A DNA stretch of 39,154 nt from Chloroflexota bacterium (lineage in GTDB: Bacteria; Chloroflexota; Anaerolineae; Anaerolineales; Villigracilaceae): positions 1 through 39,154 of the forward strand of contig JAEWVF010000037.1 in the NCBI GenBank assembly GCA_023459215.1, in the 5' to 3' direction. The position numbers and the translations under genes were made by a program. Within the stretch, counting starts at the first letter, position 1, and the number at the start of each line of letters is the position of its first letter. The notes beneath the pieces were generated by a model. The model searched no databases and had not been told where the DNA came from. It worked only from the letters and a program-made list of their open reading frames with translations. Below, one piece after another: positions 22,059 through 30,331 of the stretch.

Positions 22059-23630
22059 ATGGCTTACAAGGTTTTCTTTGTCGAAGATGAGGTGGTTACC
22101 AGGGAGGGCATTCGCGATAATGTCGATTGGCAGGCGAGTGGATTTGAGTTTTGCGGCGAGGCCGCCGATGGCGAGATGGCCTTGCCGCTGTTGCGCGCCG
22201 CCCGCCCGGATGTGCTGATTACCGACATCAAGATGCCGTTCATGGACGGTTTGCAGTTGAGCCGCCTGGTGCATGAGCGCATGCCCTGGGTCAAAATTGT
22301 GATTCTGAGCGGTCATGATGAGTTCGAATATGCCCAGGAGGCGATTAACCTGGGCGTGACCGATTACCTGCTCAAACCTGTCACGGTGCAGAAATTGCAG
22401 GAAACCATGCGCAAACTGGCCGCGCAGCTCGACCAGGAGAAAAAAGAGCAGGAGAATCTGCACAAACTCCAGGAGCAGGTCGAGGAAAACCGGGCGGCCC
22501 TGCGCGAACGCTTGCTGCTCAAACTGGTCGTGGGGGCGATCCCCTCCTCGGAGGCCATCGAGAAAGGCCATCTGCTTGGTCTCGACCTGGTGGCGCGCTA
22601 TTACCAGGTGGTCATATTCAAGACCGAGTTGCAGGACCGTTCGGAGCAGTTCGATTATGGCGAGTACCAGCAAGTCCAACAGGCGGTGATCGAACTGGCT
22701 GAACGGAACCCGGATATTTTCCTGCTGAAAAAGGATTTGGAAGACATCATCCTGGTGATGAAAGGCAGCACCCCGGAATATCTCGACGAAGAGCGCGACG
22801 TGCTGATTGAGTCCATCCGCAAGCAGATTGCCGGGACGCGTTATCGGGTCAGTGTGGGGCTGGGCGCGATCCAGAGGCGGATTGCGGATATTTGCCAATC
22901 CTTTACCGATGCGCTGGTCAACCTGCAAACCGGCTCGGACGGGCAGCGCCTGGATGCGGCCCAGGAGTTCGAGCGCCAGGATTTGCTCAAGGTCAACCGG
23001 GCTGCGGTCGAGGACTACCTGCGCTGCGGCAGCCGCGAGAGCTTCGACGCTTTTTTCGATGTCCATATTTGTCCGCAGGGCGATGCGTCCCTTAAATCGA
23101 GCCTGTTCAAAAACTATGTATTCATCGACCTGGCCCTGTCGGCGGCCCGCCTGGTCAGCGATTTGGGCGGCGATATTGACCGGATTATCCCGGAACTGAA
23201 TTCGATGGAAGCCTCCCTGTCAGGAATTCGAACGGTGGCGCAACTGCGCGCGCAGGCTTTCAAAATCATCTCGTCTGCGCTGGCGTTCCGCGACAGTCAA
23301 AGCGGGCAGCACAACCAGCTTTTGCTGCAAGCCAAGGAATACATGGAGCAGCATTTCGCCAACCCCGACCTTTCGCTCAACGAAGTGGCTTCGCGGGTCA
23401 ACCTGAGCGCCAACCACTTTAGCGTAATCTTCAGCCAGGAAACCTGCCAGACCTTCAAGGAATACCTGACCGAAATCCGCATTCGCCGGGCCAGGGAACT
23501 GCTGCGCACAACTTCGCTGCGCTCGGCAGAGATTGCCTATCAGGTCGGTTACAACGATCCGCACTATTTCAGTTCGGTCTTCAAGAAGAATACCGGGCTT
23601 TCGCCCATCGAATTCCGGACACAGGCCTGA
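22059..23630 (+). CDS. YesN-like response regulator with AraC-type DNA-binding domain
   Basis: A 523-residue regulator. The receiver (1-120) has E9-D10-E11, phospho-acceptor D56 in ITDIKMPFMDG and K106 in LLKPV. A long middle region with a coiled coil (105-165) follows, and a C-terminal AraC/XylS helix-turn-helix (about 420-520) with ANPDLSLNEVASRVNLSANHFS and IAYQVGYNDPHYFSSVFKK. In this class the paired kinase is a YesM/LytS-type protein, which is the next gene, 34 bases downstream. Such pairs commonly control sugar ABC transporters, matching the genes that follow. The start at 22059 has AGAAGG about 10 bases upstream and is the natural receiver N-terminus (MAYKVFFVEDE). Confidence 0.94.
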   Translation: MAYKVFFVEDEVVTREGIRDNVDWQASGFEFCGEAADGEMALPLLRAARPDVLITDIKMPFMDGLQLSRLVHERMPWVKIVILSGHDEFEYAQEAINLGVTDYLLKPVTVQKLQETMRKLAAQLDQEKKEQENLHKLQEQVEENRAALRERLLLKLVVGAIPSSEAIEKGHLLGLDLVARYYQVVIFKTELQDRSEQFDYGEYQQVQQAVIELAERNPDIFLLKKDLEDIILVMKGSTPEYLDEERDVLIESIRKQIAGTRYRVSVGLGAIQRRIADICQSFTDALVNLQTGSDGQRLDAAQEFERQDLLKVNRAAVEDYLRCGSRESFDAFFDVHICPQGDASLKSSLFKNYVFIDLALSAARLVSDLGGDIDRIIPELNSMEASLSGIRTVAQLRAQAFKIISSALAFRDSQSGQHNQLLLQAKEYMEQHFANPDLSLNEVASRVNLSANHFSVIFSQETCQTFKEYLTEIRIRRARELLRTTSLRSAEIAYQVGYNDPHYFSSVFKKNTGLSPIEFRTQA

Positions 23631-23664
23631 GTAATGGCTTTCCCGTCAGGAAGAGGAGTGCCTA

Positions 23665-25257
23665 GTGGCTAAAAAATCGGCAACAGTCGGCGGGTTCAGG
23701 CAGGCGCTGGCCCTTTTCAGCGCGGCGACCAGCCCAAACAGCCGCACCCCGCTCAAATATTTGGGGCGTCTGGCTGAATTCCTGGCCGGGATCAACCTGT
23801 CCATCCGGGTAAAAATCCTGGTGGCGTTATGCGTCGTCATCCTTTTGATGGGCACGACCAATGTCGTTTCGATGCTCCAGGTGCTCAGTTACAGCCGTCA
23901 ATACGATGCCATCATCACCAATATCACCACGGCCAACAGCATCAGCGGCAGCATCAAGCCCGATATCGACAATGAAATGTGGAAAGTGGTTTCCGGGAAG
24001 GTTAAATTTTCGGAGGGCCGCCAGTATGAAATCATTGCCGATATCAATGCCCAGATAGGCTGGATGATGGAGAACACCGATTCGCAGCGCGCCAGGCTCA
24101 AATTGGATTTGATCCTGCGCACCATGCAGTCGCTGGAGGCGCAGGTCGATTTGATGGGCGAAAAAATCGCCCAAAACAGCACCGCTGCCGAGAATGAAGC
24201 GGTGCTGGAGCAAATCCGTTTTGTTACTTCGGTGGTTGAAGAGGTGGTGCAGGATTATGTGATTTTCGAAGTGCATCGCATGGAGGGCCAGTACCAGGTG
24301 ATGCGCGAAGGCTTCAACCGCTGGCAGACCTTCTCTGTCCTGCTGATTTTCAGCGCGGTGGCTTTTTCGGTGGTGGCGGCCTGGAGCCTGTCGAGGAGCA
24401 TCTACACCCCGATCAAGAAATTGCATGATTTCACCACAACCGTCACCAAAAACGACCTGCAAGCCCTGATGACCAGCGACAATGTCGATGAGATTGCCGA
24501 ACTGGGCATGAGTTTCAATATCATGATTGGCAAAATCAAGGAATTGCTGGATGCCAAGGTGAAAGAGCAGGAGAATCTCAAAAAAGCGGAATTGCGCGCA
24601 TTGCAGGCCCAAATCAACCCCCATTTTTTGTATAACACCCTCGATACGATTATCTGGATGGCCGAGGCCCGCAAGAATGAGCAGGTGGTCGAGATTGTCA
24701 GCGCCCTGTCCAGCTTTTTCCGCATCAGCCTGAGTAAGGGCATGGATTGGATCACCATCGGCGAGGAAGTCGAGCGCACCCGCAGTTACCTGACCATCCA
24801 GAAGATGCGCTATAACGATATCCTCGATTTCAAAATCGAAGTGGATGAGACCGTGACCGGGAATACGGTTTTGAAGTTGATTCTCCAGCCTTTGGTCGAG
24901 AACGCCCTGTACCACGGTATCAAAAACAAACGCCAGGGCGGCACGATCATTGTCCGCGCCCGGCGCAGGAATGAGGACGAAATCCTGCTTGAGGTGGAGG
25001 ATGACGGGATTGGCTTTACCCCCGAGAAGCTGGCCCAACTGCGCGCTGAACTGGAGGACGATACTGGTGATTTCAGGCTGGAAAGCGGCTTTGGGATCGG
25101 TAACGTCAACAAGCGCATTCGCTTGTATTACGGCAAACCTTACGGGGTGTCCGTGCGCAGTGAATACAATACCGGCACCTGGGTAACCCTGGTCATCCCG
25201 GCCAAAACGGAGGCGGCTTCCCGCGAGGAACTTGCCGCGCCGCTCCCGGTTTCGTAG
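23665..25257 (+). CDS. YesM-like sensor histidine kinase
   Basis: A 530-residue membrane kinase. The first transmembrane helix is about 49-66, an extracytoplasmic helical sensor region covers 67-220, and the second helix is 221-245. A HAMP domain (246-300), a coiled coil and a pfam06580-type kinase domain follow. The phospho-acceptor is H320 in QINPHFLYNTLDTI; the ATPase shows N413 in LVENALYHG, the G1 box DDGIGF and the G2 loop GFGIGN. The GTG at 23665 follows AAGAGGAG. The sensor region is mostly helical with no recognised ligand domain, so it may sense sugar through an extracytoplasmic binding protein such as that encoded next. It should phosphorylate the YesN-like regulator upstream. Confidence 0.93.
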   Translation: MAKKSATVGGFRQALALFSAATSPNSRTPLKYLGRLAEFLAGINLSIRVKILVALCVVILLMGTTNVVSMLQVLSYSRQYDAIITNITTANSISGSIKPDIDNEMWKVVSGKVKFSEGRQYEIIADINAQIGWMMENTDSQRARLKLDLILRTMQSLEAQVDLMGEKIAQNSTAAENEAVLEQIRFVTSVVEEVVQDYVIFEVHRMEGQYQVMREGFNRWQTFSVLLIFSAVAFSVVAAWSLSRSIYTPIKKLHDFTTTVTKNDLQALMTSDNVDEIAELGMSFNIMIGKIKELLDAKVKEQENLKKAELRALQAQINPHFLYNTLDTIIWMAEARKNEQVVEIVSALSSFFRISLSKGMDWITIGEEVERTRSYLTIQKMRYNDILDFKIEVDETVTGNTVLKLILQPLVENALYHGIKNKRQGGTIIVRARRRNEDEILLEVEDDGIGFTPEKLAQLRAELEDDTGDFRLESGFGIGNVNKRIRLYYGKPYGVSVRSEYNTGTWVTLVIPAKTEAASREELAAPLPVS

Positions 25258-25280
25258 GAAAGACGCGAGGAGCGTTTTTG

Positions 25281-26288
25281 ATGAGAAATTCACGCTTTCT
25301 GTTGTTTGCAGTTCTGTTCCTGGTTGTTTTTGGGCCGTTGGGCTGTGTTCCGGGGCCGGATGTACCGATTCTGGCCAGTCCCAGCTTGAGCCTGGCGGCG
25401 AAACCGGAAAAATCCTACAGCGACCTGATCGTTGGCTATGCCCAATTGGGCGCCGAAAGCGAGTGGCGCGCGGCGAATACGATCTCGATCAAGGAGACCG
25501 CCGAGCAATTGGGCGTTGAGTTGCGCTTCCTGGATGCCCAGCAGAAGCAGGAGAACCAGATCGAGGCGATTCGCAAGCTGATTATCCAGCGCGTGGATGT
25601 GATTGGCATCTCGCCCATCGTCGAAACGGGTTGGGAAGAGATTTTCCAGGAGGCCAAGGCCGCCGGCATTCCGATCATCCTGGTCGACCGCCGCGCCGCG
25701 GTTCCCGAAGATTTGTATGTTTCCTATCTCGGCTCCGATTTTCTGGAAGAAGGCCGCAACGCTGCCCGTATTATGGCCGATTTAACCGGGGGGCAGGCCA
25801 ATATCGTCGAACTGGTGGGGACGCTTGGCTCCGCCCCGGCCAATGACCGTTACGCCGGTTTTCGCGAAATCCTGGCCGAATACCCGGACATGCAGATTAT
25901 CGATTCGGAATCGGGCGATTTCACCCGCGCCAGGGGCCGGGAGGTGATGGTTTCATTTTTGCTGCGCCACGGCGACGCCATCACGGCGGTCTATGCCCAT
26001 AACGATGACATGGCCCTGGGCGCGATCCAGGCGATTGAAGAGTACGGACTCAGGCCGGGCGTGGACATCAAAATCGTCTCGGTCGATGCGGCCCGTGGGG
26101 CGTTCGAGGCGATGATTGCCGGCAAGCTGAACGCGACCGTGGAGTGTAATCCGCTGCTTGGGCCGCAGTTTTTCGAACTGGCCTTGAAGGTGGTTAACGG
26201 CGAGCAGGTGCCCAAGTGGGTGCCCTCCATCGAAACCATTTTCTTCCCGGAAGACGCGCTGGAGATTTTGCCAACCCGAAAATATTAG
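25281..26288 (+). CDS. YtfQ-like sugar-binding lipoprotein, probable sensor partner
   Basis: A 335-residue extracytoplasmic binding protein of the ribose/galactofuranose group (Peripla_BP_4). The signal peptide ends in the lipobox PLGC (Cys22). The mature protein follows the E. coli YtfQ pattern closely as I recall it: LGAESEWRAAN, DAQQKQENQIEAI, VETGWEEIFQEAK, GDFTRARGREVM and YAHNDDMALGAIQAI. It differs from the second copy at 26520 by lacking the Ala/Glu/Pro linker. The ATG at 25281 follows GAGGAG and lies 23 bases after the kinase gene, while a strong terminator separates it from the second binding protein. This arrangement suggests that it belongs to the signalling unit, like XylFII beside LytS-YesN in clostridia, rather than to the importer. 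Confidence 0.88.
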   Translation: MRNSRFLLFAVLFLVVFGPLGCVPGPDVPILASPSLSLAAKPEKSYSDLIVGYAQLGAESEWRAANTISIKETAEQLGVELRFLDAQQKQENQIEAIRKLIIQRVDVIGISPIVETGWEEIFQEAKAAGIPIILVDRRAAVPEDLYVSYLGSDFLEEGRNAARIMADLTGGQANIVELVGTLGSAPANDRYAGFREILAEYPDMQIIDSESGDFTRARGREVMVSFLLRHGDAITAVYAHNDDMALGAIQAIEEYGLRPGVDIKIVSVDAARGAFEAMIAGKLNATVECNPLLGPQFFELALKVVNGEQVPKWVPSIETIFFPEDALEILPTRKY

Positions 26289-26325
26289 TTTTAGTGTTTT
26301 GCGGAAGAAATTTAACTTTCTCCTG

Positions 26326-26360
26326 AAAAAACTGCCACCCGGCCAGGGCGGCAGTTTTTT
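26326..26360 (+). terminator. Rho-independent terminator after the first sugar-binding gene
   Basis: AAAAAACTGCCACCC and GGGCGGCAGTTTTTT form a 15-bp stem with one A-C mismatch and a GGCCA loop, ending in six T. It should end the two-component/binding-protein transcript. The 159 bases from here to the next ATG hold a 12-bp palindrome CTTCCCGGGAAG (26465-26476) and no convincing promoter that I could settle on. Confidence 0.85.
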
Positions 26361-26519
26361 GTTGCGCTTGGGAACATGAAAAAATCAACTTTTTCCGAAA
26401 GAGAAAACATGGATATTGCAGCGGGAAAGTTATATCTTATTCGTAGGCCCCTATTGCAGCATTTCTTCCCGGGAAGTGCTTTTACCCTCCATCAGAAAGA
26501 CCCCATAAGGAGTAAGCAG

Positions 26520-27596
26520 ATGAAAGTCACAAAGGTTCTTTTTTCTCTCTCGATCCTGGTGTTGCTTTTCGCCAGCATGACCGGTTGCGCTCCCGCGGCA
26601 ACCCCTGAGGCTGCCCAGCCTGAGGCTCCTGTCGCCGAACAGCCCGCTGCTGAAGCGCCCGCCGAAGAAGCTGCCCCAGTTGCTGAAGAGCCGGCTGCCG
26701 CAAAAGTTTATACCTACAATGACCTCGTGGTTGGCTTCCTTCAGACCGGTTCCGAGGGTGGCTGGCGCGCCGCCAACAGCGCTTCCTTCAAAGAGACTGC
26801 CGCCCAGTTGGGCGTCACCCTGAAGTTCTACGATTCACAGAACGACCTGGCCAAACAAGTTGCCGGTTTCCAGCAATTCATCCAGGACCCGGAAGTGAAC
26901 GTTATCGTTTTGCAGCCGCTTGAAGTTACCGGTTGGGAACAGGTATTGAAAGATGCCAAGGCCGCTGGCAAGACCGTCGTTCTCTCGGATCGCCGCATCG
27001 ATGGCTTTGAAGATTACTATGTCACCTTCATCGGCGCTGACTTTGTTGAAGAAGGCCGCAAGGCTGGCCGGGAAATGTGCGAACTGCTCAAAGACAGCCC
27101 GACCAAAAACGTTTGGGAATTGGTTGGTAACGTCGGCGCTGCCGCTGCAATCGACCGCGGCGTTGGCTTCCGTGAGACCGCTGCCGAATGCGGTATCACC
27201 GTGACCAAGAGCCAGACTGCCAACTGGAGCGTTGTTGAAGGTAAGCAGGTAACTGAAGCCTGGTTGAAAGAAACCAAGGATGTCCAGGGTATCTTCGGCC
27301 AGAACGATGAAATGGCTTTTGGCGCGATTGAAGCCCTCAAAGAAGCCGGCCTCGTCCCCGCTGTCGATGTCAAAATCATCTCGGTCGATGCCACCGCTGG
27401 CGCTTTCCAGGCCATGCTCGACGGCACCCTGAACGTGACGGTTGAATGCAATCCGCTGTTGGCCCCGCAGGTTTACGAAGCCGCGTTGGCCGCCCTGAAC
27501 GGCGAAACCCTGCCGAAGTGGATCCCCTCGCAGGAAAGTGTCTTTTACATGGTTGACCCGAACCTGCCGGAAATCGCCGCCGGTCGCAAGTACTAA
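26520..27596 (+). CDS. ytfQ: YtfQ-like sugar-binding lipoprotein of the ABC importer
   Basis: A 358-residue receptor, paralogous to the preceding binding protein. The signal peptide ends MTGC (Cys23), a 40-residue Ala/Glu/Pro linker follows, then the YtfQ-type domain: FLQTGSEGGWRAAN, EVTGWEQVLKDAK, VLSDRRID, FGQNDEMAFGAIEAL and VECNPLLAP. E. coli YtfQ binds galactofuranose; arabinofuranose or another sugar is equally possible here. The ATG at 26520 is preceded by AAGGAG, whereas an in-frame ATG at 26376 would put 48 charged residues before the signal peptide and is rejected. It begins the transporter unit and is followed by a stem-loop that probably favours high receptor expression over the ATPase and permeases. 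Confidence 0.9.
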   Translation: MKVTKVLFSLSILVLLFASMTGCAPAATPEAAQPEAPVAEQPAAEAPAEEAAPVAEEPAAAKVYTYNDLVVGFLQTGSEGGWRAANSASFKETAAQLGVTLKFYDSQNDLAKQVAGFQQFIQDPEVNVIVLQPLEVTGWEQVLKDAKAAGKTVVLSDRRIDGFEDYYVTFIGADFVEEGRKAGREMCELLKDSPTKNVWELVGNVGAAAAIDRGVGFRETAAECGITVTKSQTANWSVVEGKQVTEAWLKETKDVQGIFGQNDEMAFGAIEALKEAGLVPAVDVKIISVDATAGAFQAMLDGTLNVTVECNPLLAPQVYEAALAALNGETLPKWIPSQESVFYMVDPNLPEIAAGRKY

Positions 27597-27674
27597 AAAA
27601 ACCAGGACTCTAACGGTACTGGCCGGCCTGCTCAGTGGTCGGGTCGGGCCAACCCTTGGGGTCGCGTCGAAGTC

Positions 27675-27709
27675 GATTGGGAAGCGATGGTATCCGTCGC
27701 TTCCCAATC
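27675..27709 (+). other. Intercistronic stem-loop between binding protein and ATPase genes
   Basis: GATTGGGAAGCGA and TCGCTTCCCAATC form a perfect 13-bp stem with a nine-base loop. No T-run follows, so an mRNA-stabilising or attenuating role is more likely than full termination. It parallels the hairpins behind the peptide-binding protein gene at 6463-6536. Confidence 0.65.
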
Positions 27710-27741
27710 TGTCCAACAAACCCTTGAAAAGGCAGGTGCGC

Positions 27742-29265
27742 ATGTCTGAAGCGGAACAAAATATCCTTGTCATGGAAGGGATCAGCAAACTCTTCCCTGG
27801 CGTACAGGCGCTGGATGATGTCAGCCTGACGCTCAGGAAGGGCGAAGTGCTGTGTTTGGTGGGGGAAAACGGGGCGGGAAAATCGACCCTGATGAAGGTT
27901 TTGACCGGCGTGGACAAACCCGACAGGGGCAGAATCATCTTCGATGGCAGGGAAATCCACCCCAAATCTCCGCAACATGCTCAGGATTTGGGCATCAGCA
28001 CGGTTTACCAGGAAATCAACCTGTGCATTAACCTGTCGGTGGCGGAAAACATCCTCCTCGGGCGCGAACCCCGCAAGATGGGCCGCATCGACTGGTCGAA
28101 GATGAACTCCCTGGCCGCCGATACCCTGCACCAACTTTTGGGCGTGGATATTGACGTGACCATGCCCCTGTCCTATTACACGGTTGCCATCCAGCAAATG
28201 GTTGCGATTGCCCGGGCGTTGTATGTGTCTTCGGCCAAAATCCTAATTTTGGATGAGCCGACCTCGAGCCTGGATGCGCACGAGACCGAGCAATTGTTCA
28301 AAGTCATGCGCAGGCTAAAAAGCGAAGGCGTAGGCATTATTTTTATTACTCATTTTATTGGTCAGATTTATGAAATCTCCGACCGGATCACTGTCCTGCG
28401 CAACGGCAAACTGGTCGGAACCTACGAAACGGCTTCGATCACCCGCGTTGGCCTGATTTCGAAGATGATTGGGCGCAGCCTGGCCGAATTGGACGAGATG
28501 TCAAAAATCAAGCTCGAAAGCGGAAAACGGATCAAGGATGAGGCCTTGTTGCAGGCCCGGGGGCTTGGCTTGTCCGGCTCGATGCAGCCTTTCGACCTGG
28601 ATTTGCATGCCGGGGAGGTGCTGGGGCTGGCCGGTCTGCTCGGCTCGGGGCGGACGGAACTGACCCACATCCTGTTTGGAGTCGATGAACCCGATGCCGG
28701 GTTGCTGACCGTAAACGGGAACCCGGTCCAGGCGTATTCCCCGCTCGAATCCATCAAGCGCGGCGTGGCCCTGTGCCCGGAAGACCGTAAAGCCGCCGGG
28801 ATCGTGGACGATTTGACGGTGCGTGAGAATATCATCCTGGCCATGCAGGCCAGCAATGGCTGGTTCAAATATCTGGGCCTGCCCGAGCAATACCGGATCG
28901 CGGAAAAATATATCGAGTTGTTGAACATTGCCACCCCCTCGGCGGATCAGCCGGTCAAGAACTTGAGCGGCGGGAACCAGCAGAAGGTTATCCTGGCCCG
29001 CTGGCTGGCAACCAACCCACAGGTGCTCATCCTTGACGAGCCGACGCGCGGCATCGATGTCGGTAGCAAGGCTGAAATCCAGAAATTGGTGCTTTCCCTG
29101 GCGGAAGAGGGCAAGGCCTGCGTTTTCATCTCGTCCGAGTTGGAAGAGGTGCTGCGCACCAGTCATCGTATTGCTGTCTTGCGTGAGCGCGAAAAAGTGG
29201 CTGAATTTTCCGGTGAAGTGGACGAGAACACCATCATCCATGCGATTGCAGGGAGTGAAGCATGA
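27742..29265 (+). CDS. ytfR: Sugar ABC transporter ATP-binding protein, YtfR-like, two NBDs
   Basis: A 507-residue tandem ATPase of the ribose/galactose/galactofuranose class. NBD1 has Walker A GENGAGKS (41-48), Q-loop TVYQEINL and Walker B ILILDEPTSSLD. Its signature region reads YYTVAIQQMVAIARAL, the YtfR form in place of LSVGQQQ. NBD2 has the usual degenerate Walker A GLLGSGRTEL, a good signature LSGGNQQKV and Walker B VLILDEPTRGID. The ATG at 27742 gives the expected N-terminus, with AAAAGG upstream; the in-frame extension to 27538 overlaps the binding protein and the hairpin. Its stop overlaps the next start as ATGA. It powers uptake of the sugar bound by the lipoprotein at 26520. Confidence 0.92.
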   Translation: MSEAEQNILVMEGISKLFPGVQALDDVSLTLRKGEVLCLVGENGAGKSTLMKVLTGVDKPDRGRIIFDGREIHPKSPQHAQDLGISTVYQEINLCINLSVAENILLGREPRKMGRIDWSKMNSLAADTLHQLLGVDIDVTMPLSYYTVAIQQMVAIARALYVSSAKILILDEPTSSLDAHETEQLFKVMRRLKSEGVGIIFITHFIGQIYEISDRITVLRNGKLVGTYETASITRVGLISKMIGRSLAELDEMSKIKLESGKRIKDEALLQARGLGLSGSMQPFDLDLHAGEVLGLAGLLGSGRTELTHILFGVDEPDAGLLTVNGNPVQAYSPLESIKRGVALCPEDRKAAGIVDDLTVRENIILAMQASNGWFKYLGLPEQYRIAEKYIELLNIATPSADQPVKNLSGGNQQKVILARWLATNPQVLILDEPTRGIDVGSKAEIQKLVLSLAEEGKACVFISSELEEVLRTSHRIAVLREREKVAEFSGEVDENTIIHAIAGSEA

Positions 29266-30329
29266 AGAAACCGACCCAACAGACTTTTAGCTGGAAAAGC
29301 GTGACCGAGAGCCGCCTGTTCTTTCCTCTGGCCGCCTTATCGCTGATCCTGCTCTTTGATTTTATTTTTATCCCCGGCTTCTTTACCATCGAGAACCGCG
29401 AAGGCAACCTGCACGGCAGCTTGATCGATATTTTTCGCAACGGCTCGACGGTCATGCTGCTGGCCATCGGCATGACTCTGGTGATTGCCACCGGCGGCGT
29501 GGATTTGTCGGTGGGCGCAACCATGGCGATTGCCGCTTCGGTAGCCGGGATTTTGATGAACCCCTCGGCCCTGAAGAACGAGGTTTTCTTTGTTACGGAC
29601 CCCACCTATACCTTCCAACCGTTGTGGGTGGTGATTATCGCCGCCTTGCTGGTCTCTGTGTTGTGCGGCCTGTGGAATGGGGTGCTGGTGGCCTACATGC
29701 GCATCCAGCCGATGGTGGCCACCTTGATTCTGATGATTTCCGGGCGTGGCATCGCCCAGTTGATTACCAACGGCTTGCGCGTTCAAATCACCTATAAGCC
29801 ATACTCGTTTATCGGCCAGGGCTGGTTCATCCTGCCTTTTTCGTTGTATATCGTAGTTTTTGTCTTTGCCCTGACCTGGCTGCTGACGCGCAAAACGGCG
29901 ATTGGAATGTTCATCGAGTCGGTGGGTACGAATTTCCGCTCCAGCTTTTTCAGCGGCATCGATGAGAAGCGCATCAAACTGATGGTCTATACCTTCTGCG
30001 GCTTTTGCGCCGGGATTGCCGGGCTGGTTGCCAGTTCCAATATCCGCACTTCGGATGCCAACAACATTGGCCTGACCACCGAGTTGGATGCCATCCTGGC
30101 GGTGGTAATTGGCGGCACTTCCATGAGCGGTGGGCGTTTCTCTTTGCTGGCCAGCATGATCGGTGCGCTGGTGATGCAGGCGATTACCCAGTCGATGTAC
30201 GCAATCGGCGTCCCCGCTTTTGCTTTGCAGGCGATCAAGGCGGTCGTTGTCATCCTGGTGATCCTGCTTTACTCGGAGCAGGTCAAAGGTTTGGTGCGCC
30301 GCGTGGGCGCGATGGGTAAAGGGGCCTAG
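29262..30329 (+). CDS. ytfT: Sugar ABC transporter permease, YtfT-like
   Basis: A 355-residue inner-membrane permease of the branched-chain amino acid/ribose permease superfamily (BPD_transp_2). The motif MLLAIGMTLVIATGGVDLSVGATMAI is the family hallmark; ILMISGRGIAQLITNG, GTNFRSSFFSGIDEKRIKLMVYTFCG and AVVIGGTSMSGGRFSL are further conserved segments, the last the cytoplasmic coupling region plus helix. About nine or ten helices are visible. It overlaps ytfR as ATGA and is followed two bases later by the second permease gene, with which it should form the channel heterodimer. Confidence 0.92.
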   Translation: MKKPTQQTFSWKSVTESRLFFPLAALSLILLFDFIFIPGFFTIENREGNLHGSLIDIFRNGSTVMLLAIGMTLVIATGGVDLSVGATMAIAASVAGILMNPSALKNEVFFVTDPTYTFQPLWVVIIAALLVSVLCGLWNGVLVAYMRIQPMVATLILMISGRGIAQLITNGLRVQITYKPYSFIGQGWFILPFSLYIVVFVFALTWLLTRKTAIGMFIESVGTNFRSSFFSGIDEKRIKLMVYTFCGFCAGIAGLVASSNIRTSDANNIGLTTELDAILAVVIGGTSMSGGRFSLLASMIGALVMQAITQSMYAIGVPAFALQAIKAVVVILVILLYSEQVKGLVRRVGAMGKGA

Positions 30330-30331
30330 CC

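Noticed and set aside
23827..25293. A 488-codon minus-strand frame opposite the sensor kinase gene
   Set aside because: It has no domain, signal peptide or ribosome site, and the kinase frame is certain.
26376..26519. An N-terminal extension of the second sugar-binding protein
   Set aside because: It would bury the lipoprotein signal peptide behind 48 residues; AAGGAG directly precedes the ATG at 26520.
26361..26519. A promoter ahead of the second sugar-binding gene
   Set aside because: One should exist because a terminator lies upstream, but the best pair (TTGCAG at 26416 with TATTCG at 26438) is poor, so no site was called.
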